DNA of 64,000 nt from Xanthomonas hyacinthi (GTDB lineage Bacteria > Pseudomonadota > Gammaproteobacteria > Xanthomonadales > Xanthomonadaceae). Positions 1 to 8,103 of this stretch are shown piece by piece. Location: assembly GCF_009769165.1 (NCBI RefSeq), contig NZ_CP043476.1, forward strand, positions 682,001 through 746,000, given 5' to 3'. The notes beneath the pieces are model-generated. The model worked only from the letters and a program-made list of their open reading frames with translations. It did no database searches and was not told the DNA's origin. Position 1 is the stretch's first letter, and every line of letters starts with the position of its first letter. A program made the position numbers and the translations under genes.

Positions 1-3
1 TCG

Positions 4-1620
4 GTGCGGCGCCTGAACGATCTGCGCCTGTGGCAGCACGCGATCGCGCTGGCGTTGCTGGTGGCGGCGCTGTCGGCCTGGGCGGCGTGGAGCGCCACCG
101 GCGCGCCGGGGCTGCGCAGTTCGGAAGTGCTGGCGCCGTTCGGCCTGGCCATCGCGCTGGGCATGGTCGTGCTGCTGCCGTGGCTGCAGTGCCGGCTGCA
201 GCACGGCCAGTGGCAGGCGCCGTACTGCGAGCTATTCGAGCATGCCTGGCAGAACGCGCTGACCCTGGCGCTGGCCGGGCTGTTCGTCGGCATCTGCTGG
301 CTGGTGCTGTGGCTGTGGGGCGCGCTGTTCGCGCTGGTGAAGCTGGATTTCTTCCGCGAGCTGTTCCGCCAGACCGCCTTCGTCTACCTCGCCACCGGCA
401 CCATGTTCGGCCTGGGCCTGCTGATCGGCCGCACCCAGCAGCGCGCAGTGCAGGTGATGCGGCAGATCCTGTTCGCGATCTGCACCGGACTGCTGCCGCT
501 GCTGGCGTTCGTGGCGGTGCTGTTCGCGCTGAGCCTGCCGTTCACCGGGCTGCAGCCGCTATGGGAGACCCGCGCCGCAGCCAAGATCCTGATCGCGCTG
601 GTGGCCGCGCTGGTGCTGTTCGTCAATGCCGTGTACCAGGACGGCGCCGCCACCGTGCCCTATCCGCAATGGCTGCGCCGCCTGATCGACGCCGGCCTGC
701 TGAGCCTGCCGCTGTACGCGCTGCTGGCGCTGTATGCGCTGTGGCTGCGCATCGACCAGTACGGCTGGAGCGCGGAGCGCTTCAACGGCGCGCTGGTGGC
801 GGTGGTCGCCTGCGGCTACGCGTTCGGCTATGCATGGGCGGCGCTGCGCCCGGACGGGCGCTGGCTGCGGCCGCTGGCGCCGGTCAACCGGGCCATATCC
901 TGGGTGGTGATCGCGCTGGCGCTGGCCAGCGCTTCGCCGCTGCTGGACCCGTACCGCATCGTCGTCGGCAGCCAGCTGCAGCGCTTCGCCGACGGCCGCA
1001 CCGCGGCCGCGGATGTGGATCTGTACTACCTGCGCTTCGACAGCGGCCGCCGCGGCTACCGGGCGGTGCAGGCGCTGCGCGATGCGCCCGGTTTCGCCGA
1101 GGACCCGACGCAGCGGGAACGGCTGCAGCGCAGCCTGCAACGCACCCAGCGCTGGGGCGACGGCGACGACAGCGGCGAGAAGCGCACGCATGAGCGCATC
1201 GCCGCTGCGGTCGAACTGCGCCAGCACATCCCGCTCGCCGCCGGCAGCGCCGATCCCGGCGACGGCTGGTGGCAGGCGCTGCTCGCCGGCACGCTGCACG
1301 ACGGCGGCTGCCGCCAGCGCGAGGACCGCTGCGTGCTGCTGCTGCGCGACCTGGACGGCGACGGCAGCGGCGAGGCGCTGCTGTGCAACGACACCGGCAG
1401 CTACGGCATGGAATGCCGCATCCATGCACGCCACCTGGACCGCTGGCAGGACGTGGCGCGGGTGCACTTCTCGCCCAGTTCCCCCGATCGCGCCGATGCG
1501 CCGTTCGACGCGCTGCGCGCCGGCAAGCTGGAACTGGCGCCACGACGCTGGCCGGACCTGAGCTTGCCGGATGCGCAGCGCGCCGAAATCTCCCCCGACC
1601 ACAACGACCAGGACGACTGA
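4..1620 (+). CDS. DUF4153-type multipass membrane protein, possibly 5'-truncated
   Basis: The reading frame is open from the first bases; a GTG at 4 could be the start, but the true start may lie before the window. About the first 320 residues carry roughly nine hydrophobic segments, matching DUF4153 inner-membrane proteins. The last 200 residues are soluble and include an acidic DLDGDGSGEALLC stretch resembling a calcium-binding or FG-GAP-like loop. The function of DUF4153 proteins is not established. The gene ends 15 bases before tag and may share its transcript. Family assignment is from overall pattern, not a search. Confidence 0.7.
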   Translation: MRRLNDLRLWQHAIALALLVAALSAWAAWSATGAPGLRSSEVLAPFGLAIALGMVVLLPWLQCRLQHGQWQAPYCELFEHAWQNALTLALAGLFVGICWLVLWLWGALFALVKLDFFRELFRQTAFVYLATGTMFGLGLLIGRTQQRAVQVMRQILFAICTGLLPLLAFVAVLFALSLPFTGLQPLWETRAAAKILIALVAALVLFVNAVYQDGAATVPYPQWLRRLIDAGLLSLPLYALLALYALWLRIDQYGWSAERFNGALVAVVACGYAFGYAWAALRPDGRWLRPLAPVNRAISWVVIALALASASPLLDPYRIVVGSQLQRFADGRTAAADVDLYYLRFDSGRRGYRAVQALRDAPGFAEDPTQRERLQRSLQRTQRWGDGDDSGEKRTHERIAAAVELRQHIPLAAGSADPGDGWWQALLAGTLHDGGCRQREDRCVLLLRDLDGDGSGEALLCNDTGSYGMECRIHARHLDRWQDVARVHFSPSSPDRADAPFDALRAGKLELAPRRWPDLSLPDAQRAEISPDHNDQDD

Positions 1621-1635
1621 CGGAGTCCGCCCAGC

Positions 1636-2175
1636 ATGAGCACCTATTGCGACATCGCCCCCGGCCACGCCTTGCACGGCCCCTACCACGACGACGAATA
1701 CGGCGTCCCGCAGCGCGCCGAACCCGAGCTGTTCGAGCGGCTGGTGCTGGAGATCAACCAGGCTGGATTGAGCTGGGAACTGATGCTGAAGAAGCGCGCC
1801 GGCTTCCGTGCCGCCTACGCCGGGTTCGATGTGGACACGGTCGCCGCCTACGGCGAGACCGAGGTGCTGCGCCTGCTCGCCGATCCCGGCATCGTCCGCA
1901 ACCGGCTCAAGGTGCAGGCGGCGATCCACAACGCGCAGGCGATCCAGGGCCTGCGCGCATCGCACGGCGGCTTTGCCGCGTGGCTGGACGCGCACCATCC
2001 CCGCGACAAGGCCGACTGGATCAAGCTGTTCAAGCGCACTTTCCGTTTCACCGGCGGCGAGATCACCGGCGAGTTCCTGATGAGCCTGGGCTACCTGCGC
2101 GGCGCGCACCGCGCCGACTGCCCGGCGTTCGCGCGCATCGCGCGGCTCGGTCCGGCGTGGATGCGCGGCGCGTGA
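1636..2175 (+). CDS. tag: DNA-3-methyladenine glycosylase I (Tag)
   Basis: Removes N3-methyladenine from alkylated DNA as the first step of base excision repair in the cytoplasm. The 179-residue protein matches E. coli Tag along its length. Visible marks are C5 and H18 near the N-terminus and the H158-x3-C162 pair near the C-terminus, equivalent to the Tag zinc-snap ligands. The segment LEINQAGLSWELMLKKR contains the catalytic-region glutamate (E39). The ATG at 1636 follows a GGAG-like ribosome site about 10 bases upstream. It is slightly shorter than E. coli Tag (187) but complete. Confidence 0.95.
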   Translation: MSTYCDIAPGHALHGPYHDDEYGVPQRAEPELFERLVLEINQAGLSWELMLKKRAGFRAAYAGFDVDTVAAYGETEVLRLLADPGIVRNRLKVQAAIHNAQAIQGLRASHGGFAAWLDAHHPRDKADWIKLFKRTFRFTGGEITGEFLMSLGYLRGAHRADCPAFARIARLGPAWMRGA

Positions 2176-2527
2176 ACCTTCCGCTCCAGGCACATCGATA
2201 ACGTGGCTCCATCCGGTGGCGCATTTTCGACCCCGATGATGGCGTTCCACCGCCATTGAACAGCAACGCATCCACTGTTGCGGATGCAGTTCCCTCATCC
2301 CGCCATCCGCGCCTGCCAGAACGGCGACCGCGGCCAGCGCCGCGCGCGCTGCGCACGCGCAGATGCTCGGTGAAGCGCGCGAACACGCGATCCTGGTAGG
2401 TCGTCAGCGCCGCCGCTCCCGCGCCGAGCAGATGGTCCGCAAGCGCCTGCCCCGCGGCATCGACATCCGCCGACGGCGTTCGCCGCAGACCGATGCGCGC
2501 CGCACCGCAGGCACGGCGGAGTGCGGC
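2176..2527. other. Intergenic stretch with no convincing gene
   Basis: About 350 bases between tag and the convergent membrane-protein gene. No frame starts well here. On the minus strand, around 2330-2470, a stretch with coding-like composition (reads roughly ADHLLGAGAAALTTYQDRVF) could be a remnant of a gene or the lost tail of the neighbouring membrane protein, but it lacks a start and is interrupted. No terminator with a T-run was seen. Confidence 0.4.
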
Positions 2528-2923
2528 TCACACGCCCATGCAGCGCCCGGAGCGGTGGTTGAACATCAGCAGCGGCAGCCACGCGCACAAGCCCAGCAGC
2601 GCCAGCGGGGACCGCGACACCCACCGCAGGCTCAATCCGACATCGGCCAGGGCCGGCCAACCCCAGCCCCAGCCCAGCACGCCCTGGCGATGTGGGCCGG
2701 CCACTCGGTCCAGCGCGCGGAAGCAGGCGAAGATCCAGATCAGCGAGAACAGCGAGCGCCACACCGGCGAGATGCCGCGGCGCCCGGAGATCAGGCGGAT
2801 CGCCCGCCAGTTGCGGTAGAACCAGTACAGCGCATACCCGCCGAAGGTGGTCGCGCACAGCAGGGCCAGTTTGACGCCCGACGGCGCGAACAGCGTCGCC
2901 AGCTGATCGGCCGGGGCGGCCAT
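2528..2923 (-). CDS. DUF4234-like small membrane protein
   Basis: 131 residues starting MAAPADQLATLF at 2923. The frame stays open upstream only because it reads through an intergenic repeat (encoding LTPTPLPVGEG), so the inner ATG is preferred. The segment YALYWFYRNWRAIR followed by SPVWRSLFSLIWIFACF is the signature of DUF4234-type proteins. Three hydrophobic segments are visible, at about residues 15-35, 52-66 and 105-122. It is shorter than many relatives, which often carry a second half, so the C-terminus (ending RSGRCMGV) may be truncated. Function unknown. Confidence 0.6.
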   Translation of the reverse strand: MAAPADQLATLFAPSGVKLALLCATTFGGYALYWFYRNWRAIRLISGRRGISPVWRSLFSLIWIFACFRALDRVAGPHRQGVLGWGWGWPALADVGLSLRWVSRSPLALLGLCAWLPLLMFNHRSGRCMGV

Positions 2924-2983
2924 CCGGCAGCGCGGCGTCGGCTGCGGCGTAGGGGCTACGTGGGTGCATGCGGGGTGCCTTAG

Positions 2984-3140
2984 CCCCTCTCCCACCGGGA
3001 GAGGGGTTGGGGTGAGGGTACGGCGCGAAGTGTCCTGCGGGGCTTGGATGCACGAGGCTGTCGCCCGTACCCTCATCCGCCCCTTCGGGGCACCCTTCCC
3101 CCGAAAAGGGGGCCATGGTCCCGAAGGGAGAAGGGGGCCA
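2984..3140. repeat. Xanthomonad intergenic palindromic repeat cluster
   Basis: A perfect 10-bp stem (CCCCTCTCCC, loop ACC, GGGAGAGGGG) lies at 2984-3006. It is followed by GTTGGGGTGAGGGTACGG and, at about 3068-3140, a second block of CCTT/AAGG-type hairpins. This CCCTCTCCC-N-GGGAGAGGG module is common between genes in Xanthomonadaceae. There is no T-run, so it is not a canonical intrinsic terminator. It sits immediately outside the left edge of the accessory island. Confidence 0.7.
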
Positions 3141-3155
3141 TGGCATTTTGGCGAG

Positions 3156-3191
3156 GCTCAGCGCACCTCCGCGATTTCCACCCCGTCCATG
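3156..3191. other. 36-bp copy of the pilU 3' end (candidate left attachment site)
   Basis: These 36 bases are identical to 25337-25372, which cover the stop codon and last ten codons of pilU, and to 23713-23748. Identity stops abruptly on both sides. An exact duplication of a gene 3' end at the far edge of a foreign block is what site-specific integration of a tyrosine-recombinase element leaves behind. The repeat thus marks a candidate attL, with attR inside pilU. No integrase gene is present between the repeats, so recombination between duplicated pilU tails is an alternative explanation. Confidence 0.6.
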
Positions 3192-3406
3192 TCGTGTGTC
3201 GCGGGCTGCGGCACGGTGTCAGTGCCCGCGCCCCAATTTCCGGAATGCGCGGCCGTCGCATTCGGACGACCCTCTGCAAGATTTCGGAGCCAATCGGTCT
3301 TGACTACTGCCTAGCTTAGCCCGCCTTGATAACGATTTGCGGATAACGCCGTAGCTCCTGTCTTCGACGCCCATAGCGACGTTCCTGTCCAACAGGAGGT
3401 CGCGTC

Positions 3407-4155
3407 ATGGCTGATCGAAACGCCGAATCCTGGTATCCCACCGCCGCGTATCTCTACGTGCTGCACCTCGACGGCCTCGCGCTGGCCTGGGAGTACCTGC
3501 GCCGACATCCCGACTACCGGCGCGACTGGCTGCGCCGGCGCCACCGGCCGGAAGCGGCGCATGGCTGGGGGTTGCGCCTGCTTGAAGACCCGGCGCTGGA
3601 CGCGCGCGACGCGCATCCAGCTTGGTTCCCCGACTATGACGCCGTGCTCCAGCTCTACCCGGACGCCGACCCCCCACCCCATGTCGACGCCTTCGAGTTC
3701 TGGCGCATCCCGGGCCACAAGCATCTGATCCACGACGGCAAGCGCTTGGTGCTGGTGGCACGCTGGGCCGGCTGCTGCGTGCGGCTCGCACTGGCGCCGG
3801 GCCTGGCCGATGGCATGGCCTACCTCTATGCCGTCCGCGCGTGCGCTGCGGCCGCTACCGCACGATGGTGGCCGAACTGGACAAGCTGGCCGTGGCCGCC
3901 GGGGCCACGCCTGCGGCGGTGGCCCGCTCCCGGCCCACGCCGGCCATGCTGCTGGAACTGCACACTCTCCAGGCGCTCGACGCGACCCTGGCGGGCGCGT
4001 CCTTGCGCGAAACGGCCGCAGGGCTGTTCGGCGCCGAGGCCGTGGCCGCCGGCTGGTACGCCGACGGCGGCCTGCGCTCGCGCGTGCGCCGCCTCGTGCG
4101 GCGCGGTCGATCGCTGATGCGCGGCGGCTATCGCCGCCTTGCACAGCTCGATTGA
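3407..4155 (+). pseudogene. DUF6499/DUF2285 ICE regulator, frameshifted
   Basis: The 5' part (MADRNAESWYPTAAYLYVLHLDG, DUF6499-like) has a strong AGGAGG site eight bases before the ATG. It runs to about 3840, where the reading shifts from GMAYLYAVRA into a second frame reading CGRYRTMVAELDKLAVAAG. That second frame continues to a stop at 4155 as a DUF2285-type helix-turn-helix domain. Joined, the two give about 248 residues, the usual size for these regulators found at one end of integrative elements. A single indel near 3840 would restore the gene. Either it is inactive or the sequence has an error there. Confidence 0.75.
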
Positions 4156-4158
4156 CCG

Positions 4159-4199
4159 GCAGAGGGTCGTTTTGCCTGCTCTGCAAAACGACCCTCTGC
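4159..4199. promoter_or_regulatory. Perfect 17-bp inverted repeat between regulator and HTH gene
   Basis: GCAGAGGGTCGTTTTGC at 4159-4175 is matched exactly by its complement at 4183-4199 with a 7-base loop. It starts just after the stop codon of the broken regulator and lies 80 bases before the next gene. No T-run follows, so it is either a protein-binding palindrome (regulator or recombination directionality factor) or a non-canonical terminator. The arms are perfect despite decay of the upstream gene. Confidence 0.6.
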
Positions 4200-4280
4200 G
4201 CAACGCACCGCTATCTTGAGACTGCCTCCATCCGGCTGCGCTGGTGCCGCCGGCGCTTCTCACCGATGGAGGTTCACTCG

Positions 4281-4562
4281 ATGCGACCCGCACCCTTGCG
4301 GCCTGCTACCGCTGCCGCCACCACGCCCGCACAACCCCAACGCTACCTCACCAACGACGAAGCCGCCGAGTATCTGCGGCTGTCGCCGCGCACGCTCGAA
4401 AAGCAGCGCGTGATCGGCGGCGGGCCGAAGTTCCGCAAGTTCGGCCGCCGCGTCATGTACGCGGTGGCCGACCTCGATGCCTGGGCCGACCAGCGCAGTT
4501 TCGAGGCCACGTCCGACCCCGAATATGCCGAGCATCACTCGGCCGACAGCCGTGCGCGCTGA
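4281..4562 (+). CDS. Excisionase-like helix-turn-helix protein (AlpA/HTH_17 type)
   Basis: 93 residues. A proline/alanine-rich leader is followed by YLTNDEAAEYLRLSPRTLEK and GGPKFRKFGRRVMYAVADLDAW, the typical winged-helix excisionase/AlpA fold in which a small DNA-binding domain recognises phage or ICE control sites. The ATG at 4281 is chosen because GGAGG sits eight bases upstream (4268-4272). The gene lies just before repA, as in Tn4371-like elements. Likely a regulator or recombination directionality factor for the element; the exact role is inferred. Confidence 0.8.
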   Translation: MRPAPLRPATAAATTPAQPQRYLTNDEAAEYLRLSPRTLEKQRVIGGGPKFRKFGRRVMYAVADLDAWADQRSFEATSDPEYAEHHSADSRAR

Positions 4563-4576
4563 TCGGTGGCTCGCCG

Positions 4577-5443
4577 GTGGCCGTCGTCACGTCCAGCCCA
4601 TCGCGGGAGCGGGAGCAGCTCGACCTGTTCCGCGCGCTGCCGGGCGACGGCATAGCGCCGCGCGACAGCCAGGACTTGATGGCCTTTCCGTTCTTCTCGC
4701 TGGCGAAATCGCGGCGCAAGGCGCCGATCGACTTCCGCAGCGGGAACGTCACGATCCGCGTGGAGGGCACGCAAGAGCACGGCATCGCCACGATTTGGGA
4801 TGCGGACGTGCTGATATGGGCGGCCTCGCAGATCGTGGAAGCGCGCGACGCGGGCCTGCGGCCCTCGCGCCTGATGCACGCCACGCCCTACGAAATCCTG
4901 CGCTTCATCGGGCGCGGTGTGTCGCTGCGCGACTACCAGCGACTCAAGGCTGCGTTCGACCGGCTGCAATCGACGACTGTAGCGACTTCCATCCGCGAAA
5001 CGACCGGGCGGCGTCTGCATCGCTTCTCGTGGATCAACGAGTGGAAGGAGTTGGCCGACGCCCGCGGCACGCCGCTGGGCATCGAGCTGATCCTGCCGGA
5101 CTGGTTCTATGCCGGCGTGCTCGACGCCGCGCTGGTGCTGACCATCGACCCGGCGTATTTCCGGCTGACCGGCGGCATCGAACGCTGGCTGTACCGCCTG
5201 GTGCGCAAGCACGGCGGCAAGCAACCGGGCGGCTGGCAATTCGACTTCCGGCACCTGCACCGCAAGTCGGGCAGCACGGCGAAACCCTACGACTTCGCCT
5301 GCGACCTGCGCGCGCTGGTCGCGCGGCAGTCGCTGCCCGGCTACGTGCTCGGCATCGAGCGGATGCCCGGCACCGGAGCGGAGCTGCTGACATTCCGGCC
5401 TGTGCCTTCCACGGCACGGGGACAACTGCGGGACAAGCTGTGA
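4577..5443 (+). CDS. repA: Replication initiator protein A (RPA family)
   Basis: 288 residues from a GTG at 4577; the start is uncertain, with the segment VTSSPSREREQLDLFRALPG close behind it. The protein has the RPA-family core: DLMAFPFFSLAKSRR, then TIWDADVLIWAASQI, TPYEILRFIGRG and a C-terminal winged-helix region reading GGIERWLYRLVRKHGGKQ. Relatives initiate replication of plasmids and circular forms of Tn4371-like integrative elements by binding repeats at the origin. Iteron-like repeats start seven bases after the stop codon, supporting this role. parA follows downstream. Confidence 0.85.
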   Translation: MAVVTSSPSREREQLDLFRALPGDGIAPRDSQDLMAFPFFSLAKSRRKAPIDFRSGNVTIRVEGTQEHGIATIWDADVLIWAASQIVEARDAGLRPSRLMHATPYEILRFIGRGVSLRDYQRLKAAFDRLQSTTVATSIRETTGRRLHRFSWINEWKELADARGTPLGIELILPDWFYAGVLDAALVLTIDPAYFRLTGGIERWLYRLVRKHGGKQPGGWQFDFRHLHRKSGSTAKPYDFACDLRALVARQSLPGYVLGIERMPGTGAELLTFRPVPSTARGQLRDKL

Positions 5444-5449
5444 ATGGCC

Positions 5450-5587
5450 TCGTGCTATCAGGCGTGCCGGGACTCGTGCTATCGGGCGTGTTCCTATCGT
5501 GCTATCAGGCGTGCGAAATCGCCGCAAAGCCAATAACGGCGCGGGCTTCGGCGCCCTCTAACTCTCCTAACTCAAGAAACCTAACTC
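5450..5587. repeat. Iteron-like repeats downstream of repA (candidate oriV)
   Basis: Three copies of the 17-mer TCGTGCTATCAGGCGTG start at 5450, 5474 and 5497; the middle copy has one change (ATCGGG). Spacing is 24 and 23 bases, so they recur on nearly the same helix face. They are followed by three CTAACTC heptamers at 5558, 5567 and 5581 in a less GC-rich segment. Direct repeats beside a repA gene are the standard layout of an iteron-controlled origin. That RepA binds them is inferred. Confidence 0.7.
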
Positions 5588-5666
5588 TTGGTAAGAGCGC
5601 CCCGTTTCGGTGGACAACCACGAAACGGCACGCTCCGGCCGGCTTTCCAATCGCGAGGGCCGCGCC

Positions 5667-6305
5667 ATGATCGTCGCGCTGCTCAACCAGAAAGGCGGCG
5701 TCGGCAAGACCACGCTCGCCACGCACGTCGCCGGCGAGCTGGCTATGCGCGGGCAGTCGGTCATCCTGCTCGACGCCGACCCTCAAGGCTCGGCGCTGGA
5801 CTGGACACAGCGCAGAAACCAGCAGGGCTTGTTCCGCTTGTTCAGCGCCGTGGGCCTGGCCCGCGAGACGCTGCACCAGGAAGCGCCAGAGCTGGCGCGG
5901 CGCTGCGATCACGTTGTCATCGACGGCCCACCGCGCATCGCCGCCCTGGCGCGCTCCGCGCTGCTGGCGGCCGAGCGCGTGCTGATTCCTGTGCAGCCCA
6001 GCCCCTACGACTTGTGGGCTTCTGCCGAGATGGTGGCGCTGGTCCGCGAGGCGCAGGTATTCCGGCCTGCGCTGCGCGCGGCCTTCGTCATCAACCGGCG
6101 CGTCAGTACGACCGTCATCGGCCGCGAAGCGCGCCATGCGCTTGCCGACCAGCCGCTGCCGGCGCTGCGCTCGGAAGTGCATCAGCGCATCGTGTTTGCT
6201 GACAGCGTAGCCGCCGGCCAAATCGCACGTGAGACGGAGCCCAACGGCGCCGCCGCCCGAGAGATCACCGCCCTGGTCGATGAACTGCTGCGGTGGCCGA
6301 CATGA
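5667..6305 (+). CDS. parA: ParA-family partition ATPase
   Basis: 212 residues. The deviant Walker A motif KGGVGKTT occupies residues 9-16, followed by LLDADPQGSALDW (residues 34-46) with the conserved aspartates and VVIDGPP as the Walker B region. This is a small ParA/MinD-type ATPase without an N-terminal DNA-binding domain, typical of plasmid and ICE segregation. The ATG at 5667 opens directly onto the P-loop strand. The stop overlaps the next start (ATGA at 6302), so the pair is translationally coupled. With RepA and the iterons it forms a plasmid-like maintenance cassette. Confidence 0.9.
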   Translation: MIVALLNQKGGVGKTTLATHVAGELAMRGQSVILLDADPQGSALDWTQRRNQQGLFRLFSAVGLARETLHQEAPELARRCDHVVIDGPPRIAALARSALLAAERVLIPVQPSPYDLWASAEMVALVREAQVFRPALRAAFVINRRVSTTVIGREARHALADQPLPALRSEVHQRIVFADSVAAGQIARETEPNGAAAREITALVDELLRWPT

Positions 6306-6553
6306 CAACTGCGAACGGCAAACGCATCGCCATCGGCGCGCGTCCGCCCGCGAACCCGCACGCCGAGGCGTGGGTTCGCCAGGGCGACGCCGACGGCATC
6401 CAGAAAGGCGACCTCTACACCGCGCGCCTGACCCTCGACATCACGCCCGCGATGCGGGCGCGCATCAAGGTGTCGGCGTTCACGCAGGGCGTGACCGTCG
6501 CCGAACTGCTGCGCGCGCTGCTGGAGCGCGAGTTCCCGGAGAGAACGTCATGA
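6302..6553 (+). CDS. Small partition-associated DNA-binding protein (ribbon-helix-helix-like)
   Basis: 83 residues starting MTTANGKRIAIG, overlapping the parA stop by four bases. The C-terminal half, YTARLTLDITPAMRARIKVSAFTQ followed by VTVAELLRALLEREF, looks like a ribbon-helix-helix fold: a basic beta strand, then two helices. Its position directly after parA suggests the centromere-binding partner (ParB-like) of the ICE. Not homologous to canonical ParB as far as can be seen; the role is inferred from context. Confidence 0.65.
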   Translation: MTTANGKRIAIGARPPANPHAEAWVRQGDADGIQKGDLYTARLTLDITPAMRARIKVSAFTQGVTVAELLRALLEREFPERTS

Positions 6554-7083
6554 ACGCATCCGCTCTGGAGGCCACGGCTGCTCCGCCGCCGTCGCTCGCG
6601 GTGCTCACCGGCCAGGCCGGCGTCGCGCCGCTGACGCGCGTATCGCTCGCCTTCGTCGAGCAGCGCATCGACCTCTATCTGCGCTTCGGCGAGCCGGCGC
6701 GCACCATCCGGCTTGACCGCTGGCGGCGCGTCGCGGTGTTCCTGCCGGGCGCGATGTTCTGCCGCATCCGCTGGCAGGCCAACGACTACGGCACGATCCG
6801 CTGGCAGCTCATGGTGATGCAGGCTTGCACGCCGCTGGACGAAGCGCAGCGCATTCCCGGTGTGCTCCCCGGCGCGCGCCTGCTGCTGCACGCCGAAGGC
6901 GAACCCGCCGTGCGCGCCGTGCTGGCGCAACTCGACGCCATCGAGGCGCTGGGTATCGCGCCTGCCGACGTGTCGCCCGCGTACTGGCGCATGCTTGGCA
7001 ACCGCCTCGCTGCGCGCTTGCCGCTGCCGGCGTACACCGCCGAGCGGCACGCCGCCTGGCTGGCCGGGAGAGCGTTGCCATGA
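6550..7083 (+). CDS. DUF2840 family ICE protein
   Basis: 177 residues, start codon overlapping the previous stop (ATGA at 6550). The sequence LTRVSLAFVEQRIDLYLRFG, then RRVAVFLPGAMFCRIRW and YGTIRWQLMVMQ, matches DUF2840, a protein found between parA and traF in Tn4371-type elements. Its biochemical role is unknown; relatives are described only by location in conjugative elements. No signal peptide or membrane segment is visible. Confidence 0.8.
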   Translation: MNASALEATAAPPPSLAVLTGQAGVAPLTRVSLAFVEQRIDLYLRFGEPARTIRLDRWRRVAVFLPGAMFCRIRWQANDYGTIRWQLMVMQACTPLDEAQRIPGVLPGARLLLHAEGEPAVRAVLAQLDAIEALGIAPADVSPAYWRMLGNRLAARLPLPAYTAERHAAWLAGRALP

Positions 7084-7667
7084 CGACTGTTTCCACGCCT
7101 GTCGTCCCGCCGCGTCCTCGCTCACACTGGCGCGCTCGCATCGCCGTGGCGACGCTGGCCGCCGTCGGCTTCGCTGCGCTGGCCTGGGCGTCCTTCGTGT
7201 CGCCGCTGCCGCGCCTGACCTACAACCCGTCCGACAGCGTGGCGGTCGGTTGGTATCGCATTGACCCGTTCGATCCGCGCACCGCCTCGCTGCCACGTCC
7301 GTTGTCCGTGGGCAGCATCGTGCTGGTGCCGCTGCCGGCCAAAGCTGCCGCACTGGCTGCGCAGCGCGGTTACCTGCCAACGCGGGTGCCGCTGCTCAAA
7401 CGCATCGGAGCGATCGCGCCGCAGGAGGTGTGCATCGTCGGTCGCAGCGTGCGCATCGACGGCGTGCCGGTGGCCGCCGTGCTGGCCGCAGACCGCATGG
7501 GCCGTCCGCTGCCATCGTGGCCGCAGTGCCGCCGCCTCGAACCGGGTGAGCTGTTCTTGTTGAGCGTGACCAATCCGGCGTCGTTCGACAGTCGCTACTT
7601 CGGCCCGGTTGCTGCGTCCACCGTGATCGGTGTTGCGCATCCGGTCTGGTTGGAGACACGTCGATGA
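7080..7667 (+). CDS. traF: TraF-type S26 signal peptidase
   Basis: 195 residues, overlapping the upstream stop by four bases. One N-terminal membrane segment (about residues 20-40) precedes NPSDSVAVGWYRI, which supplies the nucleophilic serine (S53), and PLLKRIGAIA, which supplies the general-base lysine (K107). These are the Ser-Lys dyad of periplasm-facing S26/TraF peptidases. In conjugation systems TraF matures and cyclises the pilin. The T4SS genes it would serve are absent here, so it is likely left without a substrate. Confidence 0.85.
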   Translation: MTTVSTPVVPPRPRSHWRARIAVATLAAVGFAALAWASFVSPLPRLTYNPSDSVAVGWYRIDPFDPRTASLPRPLSVGSIVLVPLPAKAAALAAQRGYLPTRVPLLKRIGAIAPQEVCIVGRSVRIDGVPVAAVLAADRMGRPLPSWPQCRRLEPGELFLLSVTNPASFDSRYFGPVAASTVIGVAHPVWLETRR

Positions 7668-8103
7668 TGGCCTCCGATTCGCTGCGCTTCATCGTGCCAT
7701 CCGGCGTGTCGTCCTGCTGGCCGTCGCCGTGTCGTCGCGCATGTCGTGCGAGCGCATCTGCGCCGCACGTCGCGCAACATCCGGCGACGCTTTCCCCCGT
7801 GCAGGCATCTTGCCTTGAACGCACCCGGCCGGCGGCCGTGGCTGCGTTCCCCGGCGCGCTGACTGCGAGCAGCGCAGCGCCACCGGGCCGCCGATGCCCG
7901 GAGCGTCAGCGCAGGGCGAAGGCGGAAGGCAAGATAAAAGGTCGCGGCACATGGCCGCTTGGAAACCTTGTCTGCACATGGGGGTGGCGCGGCACGCGCC
8001 AGGGGGCGGCAGCGTGCCGCGAAGGTGCGCAACGCCGCGCCGACACCGGCGAAGTCGCGTGCTTCGCACGCTGGACTGCGCCGGTCTTGGATGGAGTCGC
8101 ACC
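7668..8103 (+). other. Non-coding stretch before the relaxase; candidate oriT
   Basis: About 430 bases with no plausible gene between traF and the relaxase. An inverted repeat TGGCGC-GGCAC-GCGCCA lies at 7985-8001, beside AAGATAAAAGGTCGCGGC at about 7930. Transfer origins of relaxases of this kind usually lie just upstream of the relaxase gene, so this is the best place to look. No nick site was recognised with certainty. The stretch at 7664-7830 may be a decayed small gene. Confidence 0.35.

Noticed and set aside
2924..3146. N-terminal extension of the DUF4234-like gene and other frames over 2924-3146.
   Set aside because: They translate the CCCTCTCCC palindromic repeat (LTPTPLPVGEG), a known source of false extensions in Xanthomonadaceae.
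5450..5513. Possible CRISPR array.
   Set aside because: Only three 17-bp repeats with 6-7 base gaps; far too short for spacers. The position after repA fits iterons.
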